Assembly: GCF_001522545.3 (NCBI RefSeq)
Contig: NC_031769.1
Location: 25,504,100 to 25,568,099, forward strand
Length of the DNA: 64,000 nucleotides
Direction of reading: 5' to 3'
Source: Parus major
Lineage: Eukaryota; Chordata; Aves; Passeriformes; Paridae
Numbering within the stretch: the stretch's first letter is position 1; every line of letters begins with the position of its first letter. Shown here piece after piece: positions 10,901-24,489 of the stretch. Under the pieces are notes generated by a model. That model did no database searches. It was not told the origin of the DNA and saw only the letters and a list, made by a program, of their open reading frames with translations. A program made the position numbers and the translations under genes.

Positions 10901-13900
10901 ATGCCTAGTTGCTAAAAAGTAAGAAATAAACCTCTAAGAACTTCATTGCAGATTTATTTACAGAATGTCTGTGTATCAAATGAGAAGATTTTAGAGTGCC
11001 AGGACATCTTGTATTGCAGTCTTGTAACGAGACTGAGTGTTATAAAAGATGGTAGGAATTCAAAGGATAGCAAAGGAGTTCAAGGGCTCTCTGATAGATT
11101 TACTTTAAACTTTTATGTGCTTATCTCACACAATTGTCTCAGATCATCTTTGTGGCAGGTTTGGCATAAACTGCACTCTTCTAAAATTGAAAACAAATAA
11201 AAGCTATTGTCCATGCTATTTAGAGGTGGGGATGGATAAAAACACAGTTTTAATTTAGTGGGATTTTTCTAATTTTGACAGGGATAAATGTGAAGTTTGT
11301 TTGCCACAATGCAGATTACCCAAGTGCCCACAGACTTCTCTCTGCATATCTGGAACGTTTCTTGGCCAGAGCTTCAGCCGGTATCGAGTCCGGATGGTTC
11401 CCCTGATCTGGCCATATGTGACTATGCATACCTTCTGTTGTTGCTTCCTCTCTTGGCTAGGAGACAATTGTTCTGAAAGTGTGTAAACTGTTAAGCTTTG
11501 AAACAGAAACAAACCCTTAAATGCTTAATGCTGGCTTGAAAGTTACCTACAGGCAGATAATTCTGCATTTGCTTAGTAAAAACAATCATTTTTTTCTCCA
11601 GAATGTGAACAGTATTTTTTTTTCTTAATTATTTATGTGCTGCATTATTTAGAGCTTCGTTAAAAACACCTGATATTTGCCATAGGTAGGATCAGGACAT
11701 TAGATTAAGTGAACTGATTTGGCCATAACTTCATTCTTGTATCCTGTGGAACACACTGAAAAGACTACCATAAGATTATATCAACTGATTTGAGAGGAAA
11801 AAATAGCAAAACTAGTACTAGCACTATTAGACTCTACAAACACTACAGCAACAGAATTTGATTTGAACACACTTCCCAGACTCCCCCTAGATATCCATGG
11901 GTCTCTAAAGAGATCTGACTTGCAGTAATAAGCAAAGATACTGTAGATTAAATTTTTACAAATATATTCTTCTATTTCTGTGGTGGGATCTCGTATGGGT
12001 TCTTACGTTAGGAACAGGAGTTGTCCCAATGGCTGGTACTGGGGAACTCCATACCTTTCAGGAAGTAGATGTCTGCAAAGAGTTATTGTAGAAAACATAC
12101 TTGGCGCTCTTTCTTTAAACATAACTGCATAGCCAGATGCAGACAATTTAGGTGCTTGGCAAGGCTGTCTTTTGAGCTACAGGAGCAGGAAGTATCTTTA
12201 ATCCTGAACATATGCAGCTCAGTCAGGAAATCAAAGTGTTTGAGCAAAGAAAGAGCATCTTTCTCTTAGGCAAACTGTTAGCATGGGTGTGTAGCAGTGC
12301 ATAAACGCAATTGCCTTCATCTTGGAAACTACTCATTCTCTGGCAAAGAAAACCTCTGTGTTTGACCATACAGATACATGGTTGAGTTCTGTCCTGAGCC
12401 TCAGCATAAATGAGCAAAATGAAGATTACAACTGACGCCCAGGAGTAAAGATCTATCTTCCAGAAATTGCCTTGTTCTTCCTCCTGTTGTCTACTTAACC
12501 TTAGCTTGCAAAGGTACTTCTAGCCTAAATAAAGGATATGAGGTCAGTGTTTATTTGTAATATTCACAGCAAAACTCAGCTTGAAGTGAAAGCAACCCTG
12601 GGAGTCTAAAGGAAATAGTTCTTTTGTTTATTAACCAAGAGGGAATATTTTTCAGAATGGATATGTTTAAAAGAAGTCTTCTGTTAAGCTCAATGAGATC
12701 TAAGAATATGTACTGACTATAACCAAGGTAACTACATGTTCTGGAGAAGTAAAGCTTGAGGGTTTTATGTTGATTTATTTTTCCTTTTACCTTTTTATGC
12801 CATCTATTTTGAGGAAAAGTACAAGCAGGAGAGAGCCCTAGGGGATATAAAATGTACTTTCAATATATTATAAAAAGCAGCAAATATGTGAAGAAAAGTA
12901 TAATATTTGCCTATAGTATTTGCTAGGTGTAATCTGATCTAAAGCCCATCAATGAAATAACTGGACATTTTTCCACACTATCTCTAGGCAGCTTTAACAA
13001 AGTTTTCCACAAAAAAGATTTCTTAGCTTTGTAAAAAGTACAAAACCCCCTACAAAGAAACACTTCAGCTCTCTCCCCTCCCAAAAAAAAAACCAACCCA
13101 AAACAACAAACCCCAAGAAACCTCATAACAAAGATAAATCAGAAGTGAAGAGGAGTGAAAGGTGGTACCTATCAGGTTAGTTTTAGATGTTTATCTCCAA
13201 GCAGCTACATCACTTGTCTGGCTGACTGACCATGAGGACATTGGTGGGGAATTTGGAGGTTCAGAGCAGCTCCCTGCAAGTCACTCTAACCACACACACT
13301 CACCAGCAACAGCAATGCTGGATACTCAGTGGGACATCACACCACAGCTACAGTGCCTCCATGGGAGGCCATTGTCCTATCTGTCATAAACAAGGACATT
13401 CATATATAACCAGGAACAATTCACCAGTTCAGAACAATTAATGGTATAATAACTCAACACATTTAATCTTTAATTGAAGTTGCAGACCTTATGAAATAAT
13501 AAAACTGGGAGGCAGAAATAGTATAAAATATATCGATTTGTCAGTAATTGATTAAAAAAAAAATCAAAAAACACCCCATGAATCCTGCTCTCATTATGCC
13601 ATCTCAGATTGATGTTTTGGGATATTATGTGCTTTTGCAACTAACTCATCTGTAATAAAAGGATATGAACAGAGAAATATGACTCAGAAAAGGATTTAAA
13701 AGCACCAAACAAATCCAATACCTCAAAAAATCTATTCATAGCTCATTGTCAATGAGAGTAGCCTTGCAGAAGAATGGTAAACAATCTCTTTTCTTGGTAT
13801 TAGCAGAGCTGTACAACAATCTTTAGAATCTAAAATGTTTTGCTGTGTTTGACCTAAGGTGAATATCTGGGCTGAGCTCCCTGCAAGTTTTTACACATTA

Positions 13901-14199
13901 CTTATGTGCTTTCCATATTATTTCGAAGTTAATAGCAAAGAAACCAAAGGATATTTGCACTTGTCCATTGTATTGTTGCAAATAAATCTGGGCAGAGTTT
14001 TAGTGTTAGTAAATTTTTTACTACTATGATGGAAGGGGAATTACTTGATGTCACTTTTTTTCCAATATGGAAACTCTGTTAGTGCCAGTCAAGAAAAACA
14101 ACAAAACATATTCTAAACTCTGAATATACAACACAGGTTGCAGTGAGACTCTTCACATATATAAACATTTGCTTCCATCCTCTGCTGAACAGAGGCACA
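7950..14199. other. non-coding tract without recognised genes
   Basis: This is ordinary AT-rich DNA with poly-T near 9601-9612 and AT-rich patches near 10140. A small CpG cluster lies at about 11375-11400, where open frames overlap on both strands (11301-11486 plus, 11255-11512 minus). A second A/C-rich tract lies at 13080-13118. None of the open frames carries a domain I know. No RNA gene was found. Confidence 0.6.
13080..13118 (+). repeat. A/C-rich low-complexity tract
   Basis: This short run of A and C with a poly-A core has the same composition and strand as the tracts at 7858-7945 and 36479-36540. Confidence 0.65.
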
Positions 14200-15115
14200 T
14201 CACAGAATATTAGAATATGCTGAGTTGGAAGGGACCCACAAGGATCATCAAGTCCAACTCCTGTCCCTACACAGGACCATTCTCAAGAGTCACACCAAGT
14301 GCCCAAGAGCATGGTTCAAATGCTTCTTGAACTCTGTCAGGCTTCATGCTGTTTCCATTTCCCTGGTGAGCCTGTTCCAGTGCCCAGCCACTCTCTGTGT
14401 GAAAACTCTTTTTCTAATATCCATCCTAAACCTCCCCTGATGAAGCTTCAGGCCACTCCCTGTCACTGGGAAGTTGTACCTGCCATGAGGTCTCCCCTCA
14501 GTCTCCTCCAGGCTGGACAGACCAAGTGACCTCAGCCACTCCTCATACAGCTTCCCCTCAAGGCTGTATCCCATCATCTTTGTTGCCCTCCTTTGGCCAT
14601 CTCTAACAGTTGAATTTCTTATATTGTGGCACCCAAATCTTCCCCCAGCACTCGAGGTGAGGCTGCCCCAGCTCAGAGCAGAGGGGACAATCCCCTCCTG
14701 GCCTGGCTGGTGATGCTGTGCTGATGCCCCCCAGGACAGGGTTGGCCCTCCTGGCTGCCAGGGCACTGCTGGTTCATGTTCATCCTGACATTGACCAGGA
14801 CCCCCAGGTCCCTTTCTGTGGCACTGCTCTCCAGCCTCTCATTCCCCAGTCTGTCTGTACATCCAGGGTTGCCCCATCCCAGGTGCAGAATCTGACACTT
14901 TCCTTATTTAATTTCATACTGTTGGTGATTGCCCTGTTCTATGATTTGTTGAGGCCTCCCTGCAGGCCCTCTCTGCCTATGATGGGTCAACAGCTCCTCG
15001 CAGTTTTGTGTGTTCTGTGAACTTGCTTTGTATCCCTTCCTGTGCCTAAGTAATTTGTGAAGATGTTGATGTTGAAGAGCACAGGGCAGAGGATGAAGCC
15101 TTATGTAACCCCACT
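14200..15115 (-). mobile_element. CR1 LINE fragment, 3' end (copy 1)
   Basis: The plus strand reads as the reverse complement of a chicken-repeat-1 (CR1) 3' region. It starts with the degenerate AGAAT-type terminal repeats at 14200-14220, then GAGTTGGAAGGGACC, the strongly conserved 3' motif of avian CR1. The minus strand encodes a remnant of the ORF2 C-terminus, with RQ-GRF-DIRK and HWNRL motifs in the frame at 14344-14766. The match continues through about 15.1 kb, where it breaks off after sequence matching the middle of the ORF2 tail. This is a typical 5'-truncated copy of about 0.9 kb, and it is not autonomous. The subfamily is not assigned. The plus-strand frames at 14225-14529 and 14718-15020 are antisense artefacts. 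Confidence 0.93.
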
Positions 15116-18100
15116 ACCATTACACATTGGTGAAAGTTACAGGTCTATTTAACTTGCTTTTTGGTCAGAGTTTTGTTTAGCTATTAATTTTCTAATGTAA
15201 TCTCTGGTGCATATTGCAAAATAACCCAGCTCCGTTCGGGAAAAAGATGATTGTCCACTACTTGGAAGGAGATAAGGAGAAGTGACCTTGGTTACACCAT
15301 CCAGAGTTCATCTAAGACTCTCATCTGGTGCATCATCTAGAGCCTGCCTCCCCACAGTTGTACAAGTTGTGACTGGGGCTCTTGGTTAGGACAGAAAACA
15401 GGTCTTTCTGCTTTACATGCTTTTGCTGGTGATAGTAGCCCAAGTGTTGAGAAAAATGTAGTCCAGGTTTGCCTATCAGTTCTTGGAAACCCTTGACACC
15501 TGACATTTACAGTGGTGACCAGCACAACATGCATAAGCATGAATGGCATTACTTTGACTTCCCAAAGTTACAACACAGGTCTGTGGCTGTTTCAGCTTGA
15601 TCCTGCCTCTTCTTGCCTCATGTGTCAACCAGTGCAACAAGTTCTAGCTTTATTTATGCAGATACCAGTGCTGTCCATTGCCGCTCTATGCCCATGCTTA
15701 AGCAAAATTCAATCAGGAGTTCAGCTGTACCTTCCTGCTGTGAAACCTGCCCAAATCCCTCCACATGGCTCCTCTGCTCCTTTCCAAGGGCTTTCAGGAA
15801 TACACATACAAAGTGGTTTTATTTGGGTGTAGCAATTGGATACATTCCATGTATGCATATTACATGTACAAAGTCCTATGTTATTCTGTTTGCTTTAGCA
15901 TACTCATGCAGAAGACAAAAATGAGAATGACATCTTCAAAAATACATGAGATACTTGGTCCAGCAGTTAAGTTTTCGTGTGTTATTATGAAAGCTCATTG
16001 TGGGCATGGCTGCCACATCTCTGCTTCTGTGATCATCCCTGTCTCAGTTACTGCTTCACATTCTCTGAATCAGTATCCTGGGTTATGGCCATTCATCTGG
16101 CATCTGAAGAGACTAAAAAATCAAGATCATGATCTGTGAAAGATTACTGGGTATGTACATATTTGGTTTGGACTTGCTTCTGTCTTGTTTAAGGTTCTGC
16201 TCTCTCATCCTTTCTCCTGCTTGTTCTTTCTGGATAACCATCTGTTACTACTCTATGAAGCCACATGTAGGTGCTTTGTGACACCTTAGGTTTATTTATC
16301 TTCCCTTTCACTGATGTGTGAGGGAGGAGAGACCCTGTCCAGAACTAAAACCATCCAAGAGAATCCTACCAAATCAGGTGATTGCTATCCTGAGAAGAGG
16401 CATGTGAGAATAGGACTGTCTGTCAATGTGTCTCAGGCACAGGGTGAGTCTTGAAGTGGCTCAGGTGTTGAGTATTGGAAGAATGTGGTGTGTGAGTGCA
16501 AAGGCTGGTAAGGAAGGCTGTATAGGTTAAAGAATATTTTTTTTTAATCCAGGTTACTGTGCAGGATTGCTTGGACAGGTGGTAATGAGTTTTGATTCAG
16601 AGGTCTGCCAGGGACGACAGAGCATAGGCTCCTGTGAGTAAAGATCAATATTTCATTGGATCAAAGTTAAGTATGAAGAGGACATACATGAGCACATATT
16701 GATAGATATAAATATATGTATGTGTATGTGACAATTAACTTGGCCTGCTTTCATGGAAGTCCGTACTGGCAAAGGATTCTTAACATTGCCTGACTTCGAT
16801 GGAGCTTTCAGTTTAGGGCTTGGTCAGCTGAGATGTGGCTCCTCATCAAACTCAAATGTTTCAAAACATTATAGGCTGTGCTAAAGACAGAGTCCTTTGT
16901 GAAAAGGGATGTACTTGCCTTCCAGATGAACCAAGAACACAGAAAAGCACTCAGGCTGCTGTTCCTTGAAGCAGGGCTGTCAGAATTCATTCTTTGTGAA
17001 GTGAGTAAAATGTGGAGCAAGGTGAATGAAACTCTTTTGTCTTGAACAGCAACAAAGATTTTGGGAGCATTAAAAATGGTGTGACTTGTTGACATATTAC
17101 TGATCTGCTGCCTGTATGACTTGGGAAGAGAACCTTGGCCTTGGTTCTGTTCTCCCACTACCTCCCTACCTCCTCATGTGAACCCAGGAATGTTGCATCC
17201 ACAGTTGTGTGTTCTGTCCTGTCTGCTGTATTTATAAATCTTGGTGACCTCTGATGACTTGGAATTCTCTCAGTGGGGGAAGAATTCTCCAGTATATTGT
17301 AGCATGAATTATATCCAGAAAAATGATGTAAGCAGGACATAATACTTCTGGAGTGCTCTGGCCTGGCACCTTGGCAAAACAGGTGCTTGTTTGTTACACA
17401 GCCCCTTTGGGCTGCAAGGTACCATGTGCACATAAACCCAGTGAAAGGCTGATAGACAGGTCCAGTTTTTGGTGTCCTTTTCCTTTGGCTATAAGATAAT
17501 CAAAGACTGAGACTCAGGCAGGGCCAGTTAAGTTGTGGTTGGTCTCAGGATGCAATTGTCAAGGATGTGGAGAACGCTGGGAGGACAGCCAAAGGGCATG
17601 TCAGGACATGGAATTTGAGCTCATACAGTGTGGTCAGGAATGTGGATAGCTGCCACAGGGCTGTAGGACGGGTATCCCTTGGTGGGAGAAACCTGAGTGA
17701 GTGATGAAAATGGCATGGTGATGTTCTGAGACTTAATTGTAGAACAGCCAGGGTGTCACTACAGAACATGAAAGTAATTATATAAAGGTAATTCATTTGC
17801 ATGTGGTCCCATGGACTAGAGAAGTTTAATACCCATTGGAAAGTGCATCTTATTATAATTCTTTTGACAAAACCCACACGAATACACTTACCCTTATCTG
17901 TGAAATATTTCTGTGGGTTTTGCCCAGGATTCAACCTTTGGCTCATGGAAGTCCAAATCATTAGCTAGGGATTTTTTGGTTGTTGTTACTTACTGTTTTT
18001 CAATAATCATAATTTCACAATGCCACCACTAAGCAGAACTTTTATTTTACTACATTTTGTGATGTTGAAAGAGCCCCATCTCACTCTTTTGAAAGTCAAA

Positions 18101-20993
18101 GGGAGATTGCCACTAGGCAGTAAGCATCATAGATGCATAATTTGCTGTTGCATCCATTTTCTATCTGATCCACTTTTCTCTGTGCTATTTAAAAAGTAAA
18201 TGAACAGGGAGATCAGAACTCTAAAGGAGTTAACACACCAGTCTCGGGTAAAGCTTTATCTGCCTACCAAGCTGCCATGGCTCACAATAAAGTGAATCTT
18301 CTCCTTCTATGCAAACAATTTTAAAAATTTGAAAGCCTTTGTAGGCCAAACATTACAGGAATGCTGGTATTGCTGGGCAGAAATCTTAATTTCAATCATA
18401 TGCAAGACCTACAGTGTTAACATTCATAAGGAGTTTATGAATAGGAATCCAGAGGAAATTACCTACCTCTTATCAAGAGTCACTATTTCCTCTGTCTGCA
18501 TAGAGGCTCAGAGGAGAATAGTTGGTATCTTTATTATTAAAGTGTCAAGTTATTTCTTTTGTAGATTTCTGGAGTGCATATGTTGTGTTACAGCACAAAG
18601 AGTGCATGTTCTCTATGCACAGGGAACACAATGTCTATTATAGTTTTTAATACTACCATTATGTGGAGTGTGGAACAAAAATAACTGGCATTCTTGGTTT
18701 TCTTCACTTAGAGAGATTGCTCAGCTGTTTCTAGTCCTGTGAAGGAGAATCAGAGATTGGAGTGCCAGGTTTACAAAGGAGAGATTTGTAGGGACCCTCT
18801 GCTTACCTAGCTGTTAATGCTGGCAATTCTGTAATGTAAAAAAAAAAAAAGCTGGGCTCAATTTCCCCTGCAATGATCACTGAGACGGGTTTGTGGCTAG
18901 GCCTGATTTGTCTTTAGTGGTAATTGTAGAAGGGCACAACACATGCAGAGTAACTGTTGGCTTACAACAGTGGAAAGGCAAAGAGGTTTTCAGGACAACA
19001 ATGAGCCAGTGTTCTAAAAAAAAAATAAAAAATTTATTTTTAAAATTTTTAAATTTTTTTGTGAAATAGACATAACTTTTGATTTTCTGGGGTTTAAATT
19101 GCTTGAGGTGAGGTAGTGGGTGGTGATTTCCAGAAAAAATATGTTGTGGCTCGGAGAACTCTCTGAGATACAAATGGTTAGATGGTAGAGGGATATTATG
19201 GGGAGACATAATTACAGACTTACCTTGTTCTTGTACTCCACACTAAGCACCATGTGTTAGCTGGTGTTGAAAACAGACCTTTGGTCCCACCTGTGTGCTT
19301 CTTGGGTGTGGGGGGAACTTGCCTCACATGGAAATATTTTCCCCTGAGTGGTAGAAGAAGGAAAATGGTTTTCTGTGCCACACCCTGGAATGGAGTGCAG
19401 TTTATTAGTATGAGCCTTCTGATGTCTGAATCCAGCCCTTGAAGCAGAAACAAGTACCTGAACTGCTGCAAGCTAACTATAATCAACTCTTTGCAGACAA
19501 TTCTCTTTTCTGCAGCTAAAATAGGCTCATGCAGGTGGATAATCTGATGCAATTTGACTGTACTTTCCAACTTAAAGAGAACAGGTGTGTTATCTAAGAA
19601 ACATCTGCCTCTACTCCTGAGATTAAATATTCTGGTTCAGTTGATAAAAAAATAAAATTGGCAAGCTCTAAAAAAATTAACATTTTTCTATGACAAACTT
19701 GAACTTGAGATTGGCCACCTGAAAAATGAAAAGCTCATTGGGGCTTAATTTTAATTTACTTCTTTCTTTTTCTGTTCAGGCAGCTTCTTTTCATCAAGAA
19801 TATTTATAAAATATGTATTGCTGAATATTCCCTGACACAAAGTTATGTACTCCTTTTTCATACCATTTCTAGTTCTGATGTATTTTGTTAATCTACTGTT
19901 TCTGTATGGTATTTACAATCTCTTTGGGTTTCTAAAATCACTGTGTGTATTCTCATATGTACGAAGTTTATTTCAATTTTTTAAAACTTTTGTTTTTTAT
20001 AAAATAGTATCTGTATTTCAAAGATTTAGTTCAGGTTTCAGCCAGTTTTGCCTATGTAGAAGTTTTGGTGAGTAACTGTACGTGTGACTCTGCATTTTCA
20101 TCTTCAGAGGATGACATGTCTTAGAGGAAATGGTACAAAATAGAAACTATACCTGTGTAATGAAAGAATTCAAATTATTTTTTCCATACAGTAAGTTACA
20201 GGTTTATTTAAAATATTATTCTTGAAATTTTTTAATTACATTAAAATAGATGTACCTCATTTTCTACCATTCACACCAATGCTGACATATCCATTTGTTG
20301 ACCAGAAAAATGATTAGAAAAACACTAGAGGATTACACTTACTTTCTTTGAGCATAAATGACTATCTGAAGCCCAGAATGACAAATCAAGGTCAGTGTTT
20401 ATCTTGCAAATAGAAGACTAAGGAGCAGCTGGTCACCATGATTGAACCTAAAATGATATTCTTCAGTCTGTGTTTAAAGAGTTCAAGTTGTAAGAGGTAG
20501 TGAAAATCCAGTATTTACTGTTTTGTACAACAGATAATTGTAAGTGTTTAGTGCTTTTGAAATGAAAATCATTTATCTTAGTAAATATCTTTTAATATCT
20601 AGGCCTCTCTAGGGATGTCTAACTTCATAGTCTGTTTTGGTATTTTAGTACTCCTTGCAAATAAAAAATAGCTCTAGATTCTAATTTTTATTTTAAAGAG
20701 AAAAGAAAAAAGCTTGCTTTTCACAGTATGGAATTCTAAATGCAGAATATGTTTGCATTTCTCTGCATTTATAGATGTGTAGTGGAAATTATGTTGAAGA
20801 TAATACAAAAAAGGATTACAACCACTCTAAAAGTGAATAGAATAAATCTGGATGTGATGATTTTTGCAGCATGCACCATATGTGAACGTAAGTGTCAGTT
20901 GCAGTGATTTGATCCATTTTTGCTTCCTTCACTTCTAATTATTAAAGGGAACTTGAAAAACATGAAGGGTGTATGTGTAAAAATGCTCAAGAC

Positions 20994-21025
20994 TTGATAT
21001 CAGGATGTGTTGATATCAGGACATG
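20994..21025 (+). repeat. 16-bp tandem duplication (two copies)
   Basis: TTGATATCAGGATGTG is followed directly by a second copy with two substitutions, then by the first bases (TTGA) of a third. Each unit contains the palindrome GATATC. This is a simple local duplication with no function inferred. Confidence 0.8.
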
Positions 21026-23939
21026 TTGAGTGATCACAGTATTCATATGTGTGGGAGTACAGAGGCAAAAACAGAACTATGCTAATGTGTGTGGGAAACT
21101 GATGCAGTAAATTCACTTCAGGTTGAAGAATTTAGACATTTTTGGTGTTGGTTCCCTCAATAAATGTTACTCCCCTTTCATTGTCCCAGGTGAAGAAGCT
21201 GAAGTGGAAAAACTTTTCTTCTCTCTCTCTCCCTCTGTCTTTCTATATGTAAATGAGAAGATATGGGAAGTGAAATATTGATTTTTTTATAATGTGTACA
21301 AATTGTAATTTCACAAGTTAAAGTAAAAACACTTCATGAAAATTATTGAAGATGTGACAAACTTATTTATACTCCATTAATTTAACTCTGTTAGGGAGAA
21401 TCACAGATCTTGAGAATTACCTAGATTGTTCAATAGTGTAAGTACGTCTTTATCCTCAGTGACAAACAATCATAGTTCTGGCATTTTCACAAGGAGCTGA
21501 AAAGAGAGGTGAATTTTGGGGCCAAATCTAACAATTTCTTGTTGCACATGGTGAGGAGACCAATTCTTGTTGTAGCAATGGGAAGGGACAGGCAGAAGGA
21601 GGTGTAATTTCAGATGATCAAGTGGTTTTGGATGAGCTTGTTTATAGTGAGGAAGAGCTCTGTAAGAAAAGAGCAAGATATTTTTTGTTGAATGCGTGGC
21701 TTCAACTGCACCTTCTAGACACCTTCAGTGAATGTGATAGCCTGTTTTGAAGAGCGTATTATGGTGGGCATTCAATCAGAGACCTTCCTTTCACATATCT
21801 TTGTGCTGACCTGATTGCTGGGAGAATTGATACAAGGGTCTGCCAAGGAGGAGCAGCAAAGGACAAAATTATTCAGTGAACAAGGGCAAATGATCTGAAG
21901 CATTCATGGAAGTGTATATCATGATTTCCTGCTTGTATACTCTGTATCAAATCTGCCAAACCTAGGAATTATTCCCCAGTTTCTGGATTTCTGTGTGTAA
22001 CCTGTGCATTTCCTGTTTTTTTTATTTTCTTTTTCGCCAGTTTTATTCTTTCTCTCTATTCTTATGCTTTTACTTTCCTAGAAGAAAAGGTCACAGGAGC
22101 TTTGAGGGAACTTGAATCAGCTTTGGGTAGATCCCCAACTGAGTAGCTGTGAACAGGGACTGTGCACTGTGTTGCAGAGAGCATTCATTGCAGTCTGTGT
22201 ATAATCTGTGGGAGGAAGCCCTTGCTTTTCAGCTGAGCCACTGGGATGTGCAGCACAACTTTGAGAGAAAAGGGAGTGGTTTCAGAGAACTAATCTCCCA
22301 TAGTTTTGGAGATTGCAAGTTCCTTTGATTTCCCTCTCCATGGACAAAAGCCATTGTTTTGTTGTTTAGTTAAGGGATGACCTTCTATCCTGGTCTTTTT
22401 CCCGTGCATTTCCCTTGTCTAGGCTATGAGGGTAAGGAAGGTGCTTTCCTCTGGGTTTCTGGAAGTTCCCCATTTTGCATAGTTGCCGCAGGAGAAGGCT
22501 GTGTTGTCTTTAGGCTTTCTTTGCACTGATGGTGTGGCAAATGCTGTTCAAGTACAACTAAGGATTGGGGCCATATGCTGTCTGTCAGACATGATTATTT
22601 TTCAGAACTACACTCACAGAAGTGAGTCCTTTGATCGTATCCCAAAGGCAAGAGCAAGAGGTTCTCTCTGGTCATATTAATGTCATGCTGGTTTTCATTT
22701 ATTTTTCAACGATGTTTTTTCCTTACTATGGTGAAAATCCTCATAAATAAATCATGGAGCATTAAACGACTCAGTATGCACTTGCTTTCAGAAGTATTTG
22801 CCTTTTAATTTAAGAATGCTTTAAAACTTACTTTAGACGACTCTGTGCTGGTATTATATCAAGTGTTCAGTGTCCAACAGCTGTGGCATTTTTGCTGGTT
22901 GCTTGCTTCTGGTGAGGAGATGCCTGAAACAACTTTCTTGGAATATTAATTTCTGTAAAGAACGTTGCTTACTCATGAATACCTTCTTTTGGGCCATGGT
23001 GTAACTCATCAGTCGATCACAGGGGGAGAACTCATACTTTAGCTACCTGAGGTGCTGTTGACACAAAGATAGATGGTTTCTAATACTGTAAGAGCCCCAT
23101 GACTGAGAAATTTCTACTTCAGAAGTTTCTCTTCTGACAGATACAGAAGGTAAATTCTTTAATCAGGGAAACCATGGTGTCATATTCAATATTAACACAT
23201 GTCCTGTGAAAACCCCAAAGTCAACATTGCTAACAGTTTTGATTAAAATTATGATTTTATGAGTAACATATACCCAGTCAACATAGTTTCTTCATGCCAA
23301 ATCTGGAATGATGGGAGAACAACCCTCCCTCTACTAACAAAAATTATTTTCTCTCCTTCATAAAGAAAAGAGAAATATACAGTCTGAAGGTAGTCATGAG
23401 TAAATAATATTCTTATGCAGCTGCTAAGCAAAATAAACTCTTGGTGCCTGTATTTTGAAATGGCTGCCAGCAAGTTAGTTGAAATGAGTTCAAAATCTAT
23501 ATGCAGATGAAGTTGTGTGTTGTGACTGTCTACCTAACATTGGATAAATACAGCTGGATGAAATGTTTTCCATGTAATTTAGATGTGTGTGTCACCAAGA
23601 AGGCTTCCAGGAGATGATGAGATTCTGGGGTGGCATGTGTGTGTCCCAGCAATGTAAGATGGATCACAGGTGTTGATTTTTTTCTGTGCTCAATAAGAAA
23701 CTATTAGAACAATTCACATAAACAGAAAAGGTTCTCCCACGTGAATATGGCCCATTAAATATTGGGGAGATTGAAATATTGGTCCTGCAAATATCTCTAA
23801 CTACCTGCACATGCAGAAGGGCTATCAAAATTAATGACATAGTATATAGAATGTGTATGCTCATGAATATCTGTGAAATTAAATATGATGAATAGCATGA
23901 GCCTCTTACAGGTTAGAAATTACTAAAACAACAATATTT

Positions 23940-24300
23940 TACTGTTATTAGTATTTTTTTCCTTCCTTTTTTTCACCCATTTTCATTTGGAATTTGGCTA
24001 CTTTTTTTCCAGGGAATTTTACCAGTGTTTTATATTATGTTAGGCTAATTGATCTCATTTCTTTGTTCTCCAATCTAATTTTATTCCTATAGAACTTTTT
24101 TCCAAGACTTTTTGTCCTAATTTAATTTCTTTTTGGTACTGTTTCTCTGTTCAAGTTTCATTATTGCTCTCTTTTTTGTAGTGTTCCTGTTACACAACTA
24201 TGTATTTTTATTGGTTTTTGTGACTGTTTAACCCTTTCCCATTTATTTCTTTTACTCCTACTTTCTATTTATGATATTGTATTCTCTATGGCATTTGTCC
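23940..24300 (+). repeat. T-rich strand-asymmetric block
   Basis: About 360 bp has a strong excess of T over A on the plus strand, with many TTTCT and TTTTT strings but no regular unit. It resembles neither a microsatellite nor a recognised transposon. It may be an old poly-T-bearing insertion or simply local compositional drift. Confidence 0.5.
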
Positions 24301-24461
24301 CAGCTTCATTAAAGGTGTATAGGAAATTGCAGAAAAGCAACATATAGTAATCACTGAACACACAATTAAACACATTTCTTATGAGAATCCATATATTTCA
24401 AGAGTACAAGTAATATATTTCTCACATTACAGTGATAAGAAAAGGAAAACAGATACATATG

Positions 24462-24489
24462 GTTAAATAGAATTTTTATTCTATTTAAC
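24462..24489. repeat. perfect 12-bp inverted repeat, 4-nt loop
   Basis: GTTAAATAGAAT at 24462-24473 pairs exactly with 24478-24489 across a TTTT loop. It is AT-rich, so of modest stability. It lies shortly after the T-rich block. A possible cruciform; no function assigned. Confidence 0.75.

Noticed and set aside
14225..15020. Plus-strand frames within 14.2-15.0 kb
   Set aside because: They are antisense translations of a minus-strand CR1 element.
19845..20075. Hydrophobic 76-codon frame resembling a membrane protein
   Set aside because: T-rich DNA produces Phe/Leu/Val/Ser codons. No Kozak, promoter or homology evidence.
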